Source of the DNA: Bacteroidia bacterium
GTDB taxonomy: Bacteria; Bacteroidota; Bacteroidia; Cytophagales; Cyclobacteriaceae
NCBI GenBank assembly: GCA_030426345.1
Contig: JAUHYU010000019.1
Location: forward strand, 1 to 58,140
DNA length: 58,140 bases
Direction: 5' to 3'
How positions within the stretch are numbered: the first letter of the stretch is position 1; every line of letters begins with the position of its first letter. Shown here piece by piece: positions 51,962 to 58,140 of this stretch. A program made the position numbers and the translations under genes. The notes under the pieces are model-generated. The model had not been told where the DNA came from, ran no database searches, and saw nothing but the letters and a program-made list of their open reading frames with translations.

Positions 51962-52912
51962 ATGAAGCAGATTTCATGGATTTTGTATGCTTTTCTTTAC
52001 TCATCGGCACTCTTTGCCCAGGTAGAGCCCACGCAAAATAATGATGCTTTCTTGCACGAACATAAAGTGAAAACCGTTTCTACGACCTATACCGATTCAG
52101 ATGGAAAAGAACATTTGATCTTAAAAAAAGAATATTCCCCGGATGGAAAACTAACACAAAAATACCTCTTATCACTCTGGGAGGCAGTTTCTTATAGCAA
52201 CACTACTACTTTTCAATATAACGAGAAAGAACAACTTGTCGAAACCATAAATCTACAAACCATCCTAAACTTGAATGAACGCGACGACGAGTTCATCAGT
52301 TCTTTTGGAGCAAAGCCACTCAATGAAAAATATATATATACTTACAATGAGGATGGGCAGCTGAGTCAAAGGACAACGTATAATTATAACACGGACAAAC
52401 TTCCTAACGATGCCAAACCGAATCAGACTGTTGAATACACTTATGATTCCGACTTACTGCAAAGTGAAAAAATAATTTCCCCACAATCCGGCATTTTTAG
52501 TAAAAATCAAACAACAATCTATACTTATGACAATAACAAAAATCTGATTCAAAAAGTGGTAACTTATGGAAAAGACATGGATTTGGAGCGCACCACAAAA
52601 TTTGTATATGATGCTGAAAATCGTGTTTCAGAGGAAAAAATTAAGGACACAAGCATTCCGCGAAACAATAACCATTTCAAATATATCTATGATTCTTTAG
52701 GGCATTTAAGCCAAAAGCTTGTCTTTGATGCGGTTGAAGAAGGTTTTGTGGAGTTAGCAAGCTATGAGTACGATGATCATGGTCAGCAAATATCCGGTGA
52801 TCGAGAGACGGAATTTACATATTATGAAAACGGACTTATCCGGTCTGAAAAGTGGAAAGACGAAATCAGTGATGAGATTTTCGTCTTTACTACACAATAT
52901 GATTTTTACTAA
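51962..52912 (+). CDS. Secreted protein with YD-repeat-like strands
   Basis: A 316-aa exported protein. Signal peptide about 1-19 (ending LFAQ), then repeated Y-x-Y-(D/N) strands (YSPDGKLTQKYLL, YTYNEDGQLSQRTTYNY, YTYDSDLLQSEKI, YTYDNNKNLIQKVV, YIYDSLGHLSQKLV, YEYDDHGQQISG), which resemble RHS/YD repeats. It is far too short for an RHS toxin and lacks a core or toxin tip, so it is best called a small beta-solenoid surface protein. It overlaps the convergent hydrolase-like gene by 23 bases. A motif copy falls in its signal peptide. Confidence 0.8.
   Translation: MKQISWILYAFLYSSALFAQVEPTQNNDAFLHEHKVKTVSTTYTDSDGKEHLILKKEYSPDGKLTQKYLLSLWEAVSYSNTTTFQYNEKEQLVETINLQTILNLNERDDEFISSFGAKPLNEKYIYTYNEDGQLSQRTTYNYNTDKLPNDAKPNQTVEYTYDSDLLQSEKIISPQSGIFSKNQTTIYTYDNNKNLIQKVVTYGKDMDLERTTKFVYDAENRVSEEKIKDTSIPRNNNHFKYIYDSLGHLSQKLVFDAVEEGFVELASYEYDDHGQQISGDRETEFTYYENGLIRSEKWKDEISDEIFVFTTQYDFY
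51975..51984 (+). repeat. Dispersed motif CATGGATTTT, copy 16
   Basis: Within the signal-peptide codons of the YD-repeat-like gene, in a third frame (Trp-Ile-Leu); extension GTAT-GC-TTTTC. Confidence 0.9.
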
Positions 52913-53738
52913 AATCCACCTGCATTACTTCTGCGATAAAATCGCCCACGCGGTTTCTGATCTTTCTGGAAGTCCAGTAGCCAAAGTGCGATAGTATGTT
53001 CCAAAAGCTGATGATATTTCCTACGCCCACTTGAATGTCTTTGACGTTGGCTGCGGCGTAGTATTCATTTAAAAACTTAATTGGATAGCCTAGCGGATCA
53101 TTTTTATCATAAATATTTTCCCATACTGCCATGCTTTTATGTGGCTCGGACGTACCTGGAATTGGGAACTGAATGGGCCTTAGATCATCGATCGTTATAA
53201 AAGAAGAAAAAATGGGAATGTTATTGCCAAAAGTAAAAAGCCCAACCAATGTTTCAAATCTTTCGAAAGGCGTGGTGCCAAAAGGATCGTCAACTCGTGC
53301 ATTTTGTCGGTCCCAGATAAAGTTATTAATGATCTCCGTACCCATGGATGAAGCCAGAACAATCAAAGGGGCATTTTCGACTAGCCGACTTTGAAGCTTG
53401 GTAACAGCGTTGTGTACCAAAAGATGTGTCCTTTCATAAGTCTGCCCGGGAAGATTGGGTTTGCCTCCATAGTTGATCAAATCAGCAATGTTGCCCATCA
53501 GCAGCTTGCGCAAAATTTTTGATTTTAGCCCAATATTCGGATTGTTAAACATTCTATCCAAAAGGATATCCTGTTGGCTTTGCATGGGTTCGTACCAATC
53601 TATAAATTCGTAGGCTATCAGTTGGACATCGACACCTTTCTTTGCAAGCCGCCGGTTCATTTTGTCAATGAACTTTTGCTGCCGGTCAAATCCTGTACCG
53701 CCCGACCCCCTGATGACAAGAACACCTAAATTTTCCAT
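52890..53738 (-). CDS. Alpha/beta-hydrolase-like protein of unknown function
   Basis: A 282-aa cytoplasmic protein. The start LGVLVIRGSGGTG resembles a hydrolase oxyanion strand and loop, and the segment PLIVLASSMGTEIINNFIW (about 123-141) resembles a nucleophile elbow, though the expected G-x-S-x-G is A-S-S-M-G. Other elements (FGNNIPIFSSF, YDKNDPLGYPIKFLN) fit a lipase-like fold with a possible acid residue. Activity is uncertain. It is convergent with and overlaps the YD-repeat-like gene by 23 bases. Confidence 0.75.
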   Translation of the reverse strand: MENLGVLVIRGSGGTGFDRQQKFIDKMNRRLAKKGVDVQLIAYEFIDWYEPMQSQQDILLDRMFNNPNIGLKSKILRKLLMGNIADLINYGGKPNLPGQTYERTHLLVHNAVTKLQSRLVENAPLIVLASSMGTEIINNFIWDRQNARVDDPFGTTPFERFETLVGLFTFGNNIPIFSSFITIDDLRPIQFPIPGTSEPHKSMAVWENIYDKNDPLGYPIKFLNEYYAAANVKDIQVGVGNIISFWNILSHFGYWTSRKIRNRVGDFIAEVMQVDFSKNHIV

Positions 53739-53849
53739 GGGTATCTGGTTATGTTATACATAGAATGAAATTTAGCAATTTATCATCTGAATTTCATTCA
53801 TTAGCATGGAAAATTGATCTAATGATTCATGTCCAGAGGTATATCTGTG

Positions 53850-56105
53850 CTATAGTGATTCTATCTTGATTCCAAAAAATATAGATCTAGGCCTTGCAGG
53901 GCCATATACAAAATTGGAATCACGGTACCTGCCTATGTCGAAATCGTTTTGATAAGATTGGAAAATATTCTTTATCCCGGCAAAAAATTGAATATTCTGT
54001 TTCATGGATTTTAGAGGCATTTTATAGCTAAATTTTACATTCTGGTCAAAGAAGGTTGCAGATGTGATCACCTCATCCCGATCCACTCCAGGCGCACCTC
54101 CATAGTGAGGAACCAACATGCTTCCGGTGTAGATTCCCGACAGTGCCACCCCGATTCTTTCATTGGGAGTAAAGCCCAAAGTGTAGTAGCCGTAACTATC
54201 AGGCGTTCGCAAATAATCTGTCGTTCCCTCTAATACTGACGACCACTGCACTGTATTTTTGTAACTGCTTTTTTGGGCAGTCATCCCCATACTCATTTCT
54301 ATGAGACCGTTGTAGTTTAACCTTCCCTCGAATGTGACACCTTGTACGGTAGATCCTCCTCCATTTCGCTTCTGTAGTATCATGTTGCCCTGATCATCTT
54401 GTCCGTTTTCCTCTAAAACAAAAGCATTAAACAATCTGGTATAAAAACCATCTACAGTAAATCCATAAATATATTTCTCCGAAGGTTTGTCAAAATTCAT
54501 GGACAAAGAATAGCTTTTAGAAGTTTCCTGTTTCAGATCAGGGTCGAGCTCAATAATGGAAATACCACCACCCGCAAATGCAATATGCAGATCGGTGTCA
54601 AATGCCTGAGGTGCACGAAAACCTGATGAATAAGACACGCGAAACTGTGTAAAATCCATGGGTTTATATAGCAAATTTATCCTTGGGTTCAGTACAGGTT
54701 CATCGACCAAATTGTGCATTTCCGACCTCAAGCCTGTCAGTAGGGTAAACCTGGAACTGATCTTCCAGTCATCCTGAACGTACACGCCCCATTGGTTAGT
54801 TTGCTGATCAATCAGGTAATCATAGAGTTTGATTTCGTCATGTACATAGTCGTACAAATACTCCGTACCAAAGGTGAGGGTGTGGGCATTTGTAAAATAA
54901 TTGTATTGAAATCCTCCCATAAAAGTTTGCCCCAGCGTGTTGCCATAGGCATCTGCATGATCAATCCCGGTATAGTGCTTTCGTGTGGTGTGTTGTCCGG
55001 CAATGTACATACTGACCGAACTTTTTAGATCGAGTAATGAAGATTTGAAATTGAGTCCGCCCATCAAAATATTGTGTGTGCGTTCTTCCGATTGATCCGC
55101 TTTGTGAGCGGCCTCTTCGATTTTATTTCCTCCCCGTCGGTATTCGTTAATGCCATTCAGATTGAATCCAAGTGTGGAATATTTGCCCAATTTATAATAG
55201 GTATTCAAACCGAAGTTGGTGCCATTGAGCTTGGGCAATTCCGAATAGCCATCGTCATTGGCATCGTAGGCTTCACGGCTATTCTGATTTATTTGAACTG
55301 TAATGCCTGTTTTTTCCATGACTTTAGAAACGGAAGCGTTAAGATTACTTTCGAAAGCTTGATTGTCGATCACGCCACCTGAAGCATTGATAGTAAAATA
55401 ATCTTTAGTCGGTTCCTTCGTGATCACATTTACAGTTCCGGCGATTGCATTGCTGCCATAAACTGCAGAGCCTCCACCTCGAACAATCTCGATCCGCTCG
55501 ATCATGTTGGTAGGAATTTGCTCCAAGCCGTACAGGCCCATTAGCGAACTAAAAATCGGCCTGCTGTCAATAAGAATTTGAGAATACGCGCCGCCAAGTC
55601 CGTTCATGCGCAACTGCGAATATCCGCAAGTCTGACAATCCGTTTCCATCCGCAATCCGGATTGAAAATTCAGCCCCTCTGCGAGGGAATTGGCATTCAC
55701 GGTTTCCATGGATTTTTGATCTATTACACCCACAATTACCGGCGACTCTTTTTTGTTACGCTCAGTTCTCGTGCCAGTGATCACCACTTCTTCTAGCTCT
55801 TCAAAAGATCTTTCCAGAACGATATCAATAACCCTCTCTTGATTATTTTCAAATATCAATTGCTTGGAATACACCCTAAACCCAACGGAAGAAAACGTGA
55901 TTTTTTGAGCTCCAGTAGGGATATCCGTCAATTTGAAATTTCCATTTACATCAGTGTACGTGCCAATGTTGGTTCCGGCAACACCAATATTAACAAAAGA
56001 TAAAGGCTCTTCCTGACTTTTAACACTTCCTGTTAAAACAGCCTGTGAAAAGCAACTAATGGAAACAAGTAGGGCACTGGAAATCAGTATAATATTGCGG
56101 AGCAT
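53850..56105 (-). CDS. TonB-dependent outer-membrane receptor
   Basis: A 751-aa receptor. Signal peptide about 1-21; carboxypeptidase-regulatory-like domain (about 22-105); plug domain (about 120-235) containing ETDCQTCGYSQLRMNGLGG and EIVRGGGSAVYGSNAIAGTVNVIT; then a 22-strand barrel ending in RPRSIFFGIKIESL with the terminal aromatic signature. The C-x-x-C in the plug recurs in TonB receptors of Bacteroidota thought to take up metal ions or chelates, so the ligand could be a metal complex, by inference. Three motif copies lie inside this one gene. Confidence 0.93.
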   Translation of the reverse strand: MLRNIILISSALLVSISCFSQAVLTGSVKSQEEPLSFVNIGVAGTNIGTYTDVNGNFKLTDIPTGAQKITFSSVGFRVYSKQLIFENNQERVIDIVLERSFEELEEVVITGTRTERNKKESPVIVGVIDQKSMETVNANSLAEGLNFQSGLRMETDCQTCGYSQLRMNGLGGAYSQILIDSRPIFSSLMGLYGLEQIPTNMIERIEIVRGGGSAVYGSNAIAGTVNVITKEPTKDYFTINASGGVIDNQAFESNLNASVSKVMEKTGITVQINQNSREAYDANDDGYSELPKLNGTNFGLNTYYKLGKYSTLGFNLNGINEYRRGGNKIEEAAHKADQSEERTHNILMGGLNFKSSLLDLKSSVSMYIAGQHTTRKHYTGIDHADAYGNTLGQTFMGGFQYNYFTNAHTLTFGTEYLYDYVHDEIKLYDYLIDQQTNQWGVYVQDDWKISSRFTLLTGLRSEMHNLVDEPVLNPRINLLYKPMDFTQFRVSYSSGFRAPQAFDTDLHIAFAGGGISIIELDPDLKQETSKSYSLSMNFDKPSEKYIYGFTVDGFYTRLFNAFVLEENGQDDQGNMILQKRNGGGSTVQGVTFEGRLNYNGLIEMSMGMTAQKSSYKNTVQWSSVLEGTTDYLRTPDSYGYYTLGFTPNERIGVALSGIYTGSMLVPHYGGAPGVDRDEVITSATFFDQNVKFSYKMPLKSMKQNIQFFAGIKNIFQSYQNDFDIGRYRDSNFVYGPARPRSIFFGIKIESL
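54003..54012 (+). repeat. Dispersed motif CATGGATTTT, copy 17
   Basis: Antisense in the TonB receptor gene, encoding Lys-Ser-Met; full extension AGAG-GC-ATTTTA. Confidence 0.9.
54651..54660 (-). repeat. Dispersed motif CATGGATTTT, copy 18
   Basis: Sense in the TonB receptor gene, encoding Met-Asp-Phe; extension degenerate. Confidence 0.8.
55707..55716 (+). repeat. Dispersed motif CATGGATTTT, copy 19
   Basis: Antisense in the TonB receptor gene, encoding Lys-Ser-Met; extension absent. Confidence 0.8.
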
Positions 56106-56245
56106 AAATGATGCGTTAATTTTTATACATCACAAATATAATAATTAGATTTGTATAAAAACAATTTTAGATTCATCTAAATAATTTATTTCACGAATTG
56201 AATTTAAACTGGCCGTCTAGCTTGCAACAAGAACATTGTAAAATT

Positions 56246-57010
56246 CTATGGAAGAACTGTAAGGATTTCAGGCTTGCCGTTGGTCACCAAAATTGTATGT
56301 TCGAATTGCGCTACCTCGCTTTGGTCGTGTGTAGTCAGGTTCCAGTCATTTTCTGCACCAATAGCTCTAATGGCACCACTTGAGATGTATGGCTCCCAAG
56401 CCAAAAACATGCCTTCTTGCAATACCAGAGTTTCTTCCGGGTTTTCATAATTAGAAATGTTTTGAGGGTAGGCATGCAGGCATTTTCCCAATCCATGGCT
56501 GCACAAATTTCTGATAATGGTATATCCATTTTTCCGTGCCTCTTGCTCAATGATTTTTGAAATTTTGTTGATGGGAGTTCCAGCGACAGACGCCTTGATT
56601 GCCTTGAGCGTTGCACTTTTGGCAGTGGTGAGCAGCGGATTTGTCTCATGGGTCGATTCGCCAATGATTACCGTATAGGCGACATCTCCAAAATAGCCGT
56701 TGTGTTCTGCTGACACGTCAATATTTACCTTGTCGCCACAGCGCAAGATTCTTCTATTTGGTATACCATGTGCGATTATTTCATTGACACTGATACAGGT
56801 ATGGCTCGGCAAGCCCATTATTTTTGGTGCAGATTTTGCCCCAAACTTTTTTAAATACTTCCCGGCCAGCTCGTCTAATTTCAACGTGGTCATGCCCGGC
56901 CTGAGATGATCGATCATTTCCCATAAAACCTCAGCGACAATGCGACCGGACTTTCGCATTCCCTCAACATCTGTTTCAGTACATCGTATGCTCGGCCTAC
57001 TTGTTAGCAT
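56246..57010 (-). CDS. map: Methionine aminopeptidase, type I
   Basis: Removes the initiator methionine from new proteins. The frame is open from 57052; the ATG at 57010 gives the usual length (254 aa). All five metal ligands are seen: Asp in NIDVSAEHNG, Asp in GDVAYTV, His in CSHGLGK, Glu in LAWEPYIS and Glu in QFEHTIL. The substrate pocket motif LCSHGLGKCLHAYP is a variant of the usual GHGIG-x-x-FHE(E/A)P, with Gly-Leu-Gly and Lys-Cys changed, so the enzyme may be a divergent paralogue rather than the main MAP. No secretion signal. Confidence 0.9.
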   Translation of the reverse strand: MLTSRPSIRCTETDVEGMRKSGRIVAEVLWEMIDHLRPGMTTLKLDELAGKYLKKFGAKSAPKIMGLPSHTCISVNEIIAHGIPNRRILRCGDKVNIDVSAEHNGYFGDVAYTVIIGESTHETNPLLTTAKSATLKAIKASVAGTPINKISKIIEQEARKNGYTIIRNLCSHGLGKCLHAYPQNISNYENPEETLVLQEGMFLAWEPYISSGAIRAIGAENDWNLTTHDQSEVAQFEHTILVTNGKPEILTVLP

Positions 57011-57118
57011 ATTGAATTTAAAATGTAAATATGGGTCATGCCTTATAGACAATTGAAATCTCCATATTGTTTTAATTCGCTGAGATAAGTTTCATAAATG
57101 CTGTTTCACAACCAAAAT

Positions 57119-57128
57119 CATGGATTTT
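57119..57128 (+). repeat. Dispersed motif CATGGATTTT, copy 20
   Basis: Intergenic between map and mutS; extension AGAA-GC-ATTTC. Confidence 0.9.
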
Positions 57129-57270
57129 AGAAGCATTTCATCATATATTTTCTACTCTATGGGACAGAAATTTAATTAATCGATATAGTAAAAATTTAAG
57201 TTTGAATAAATTTTCAAGGCAATATTAGAATAAATATCTTCGCAACTAATCTCAAAAGAATATCGGAAAA

Positions 57271-58140
57271 ATGTCCAAAACCAAGTCAGCGCCAAAGGAA
57301 ACTCCTTTGATGAAACAGTATAATGCCATCAAGGCAAAACACCCTGGGGCGCTGTTATTATTTCGGGTTGGGGACTTTTATGAAACTTTTGGTGAAGACG
57401 CCATCAGAGCCAGTAAAATCCTAGATATCGTGCTGACCAAAAGGGCCAATGGGTCTGCATCGCACATCGAGCTGGCGGGATTTCCGCACCATTCACTTGA
57501 TAATTATTTGCCTAAGCTCGTCCGCGCTGGAAACCGCGTAGCCATCTGCGACCAGCTTGAAGATCCCAAAACGGTAAAGGGAATCGTAAAACGCGGCGTG
57601 ACCGAGCTAGTCACTCCGGGGCTATCTTTCAACGACAACGTGCTGGAGCGAAAATCCAATAATTACCTCGCTTCTATTGAAATCAATGGCAACGACTCAG
57701 GCGTGTCATTTTTGGATGTTTCGACAGGTGAATTTTACGCCTCTACCGGCACGCTGGAATACATCGACAACCTCTTGCAAAATTTCAACCCGTCTGAGAT
57801 CATTTTTTCCAAAGGAAAGAGAAAGGTATTTGAAGCCTTCTTCAAGGACGATTACAATACCTTTACGCCCGATGAGTGGGTATATGCCTATGACTATGCT
57901 TACGAAAAACTCACTAGCCACTTCAAAACCACCACGCTCAAAGGGTTTGGGATTGAAAATCTAAATTCCGGCATTATTGCTGCTGGGGCGATATTGTATT
58001 ATTTAGAAGAAACCGAACACAAGGAAGTCAAGCACATTTCTTCTATTTCGAGGATCGAGGAAGATAAATATGTCTGGCTAGATAAATTCACGATCCGCAA
58101 TCTCGAACTAATTTTTCCACAGCAGGATGGCGGCGTTCCG
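57271..58140 (+). CDS. mutS: DNA mismatch repair protein MutS (5' part only)
   Basis: Recognises base mismatches and small loops in DNA. The 290 codons in the window cover domain I and much of domain [36 protein letters not shown], where Phe36 and Glu38 form the F-x-E mismatch-reading motif, [34 protein letters not shown], and [14 protein letters not shown]. The ATPase domain lies beyond base 58140. ATG 57271 is preferred. It is divergent from map across about 260 bases. Confidence 0.97.
   Translation, partial: MSKTKSAPKETPLMKQYNAIKAKHPGALLLFRVGDFYETFGEDAIRASKILDIVLTKRANGSASHIELAGFPHHSLDNYLPKLVRAGNRVAICDQLEDPKTVKGIVKRGVTELVTPGLSFNDNVLERKSNNYLASIEINGNDSGVSFLDVSTGEFYASTGTLEYIDNLLQNFNPSEIIFSKGKRKVFEAFFKDDYNTFTPDEWVYAYDYAYEKLTSHFKTTTLKGFGIENLNSGIIAAGAILYYLEETEHKEVKHISSISRIEEDKYVWLDKFTIRNLELIFPQQDGGVP

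Noticed and set aside
51962-52912. Possible RHS toxin from its YD-like repeats
   Set aside because: Only 316 aa, with no RHS core repeat, no toxin tip and no immunity gene; more likely a small surface protein.
3266-57128. Chi, KOPS or a transposon-end explanation for the dispersed motif
   Set aside because: Copies are balanced on both strands (11/9), occur singly in genes without duplications or transposases, and keep only a short bipartite consensus.

Overview
The window is a piece of a chromosome from a member of the Bacteroidota, most likely Cytophagales. Evidence: a gldB gliding lipoprotein, DUF5916 and DUF4783 proteins, a CusA-TolC fusion efflux pump, a TonB receptor with a carboxypeptidase-regulatory-like N-domain, many short signal peptides and lipoproteins, TAnnTTTG-type -7 promoter elements, and AT-rich spacers with little Shine-Dalgarno signal. 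I see no rRNA, tRNA, CRISPR array, phage or insertion sequence. Most genes are ordinary chromosomal genes.

Layout. 0-2 kb: a divergent pair of polysaccharide enzymes (GH29 fucosidase, cut by the window edge, and GH105 hydrolase). 2-7.4 kb: accessory region with a His-rich secreted protein, a SpoU RNA methylase, an AT-rich three-gene cassette ending in an XRE regulator, a DUF1080 lipoprotein and a coiled-coil membrane protein. 7.4-14.2 kb: minus-strand block with YifB/ComM, an MsbA-like exporter, a Wzi-like outer-membrane protein and a TPR protein. 14.3-24.2 kb: plus-strand block with guaB, a three-gene partner-switching module (membrane PP2C phosphatase, STAS antagonist, RsbW-like ATPase), then three periplasmic folding factors followed by a MoxR ATPase. 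24.3-33.3 kb: helicase, gldB divergent from an outer-membrane barrel, an M16 peptidase and a histidine kinase. 33.5-39.5 kb: heavy-metal efflux operon (small exported protein, CusA-TolC fusion, CusB-like adaptor). 39.6-58.1 kb: DUF5916 protein, hemerythrin-like protein, peroxiredoxin, two small membrane proteins, nadC, a glycosyltransferase, DUF4783, gpmA, a universal stress protein, a methyltransferase, a YD-repeat-like protein, a TonB receptor, methionine aminopeptidase and the start of mutS.

The most striking signal is not a gene. The 10-mer CATGGATTTT occurs 20 times in 58 kb (11 on +, 9 on -), where about 0.2 would be expected by chance. At about 12 sites it is followed after four free bases by GC and a T-run (CATGGATTTT-N4-GC-TTTT). 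It sits in genes and between genes. Inside genes it recurs in two main frames, encoding Lys-Ser-Met nine times and Met-Asp-Phe three times. A diverged inverted pair forms a terminator-like hairpin at 44501-44554. This architecture resembles the DNA uptake sequences of Pasteurellaceae and Neisseriaceae, which I do not know to be described in Bacteroidota. A role in DNA uptake is inference; the over-representation is seen directly.
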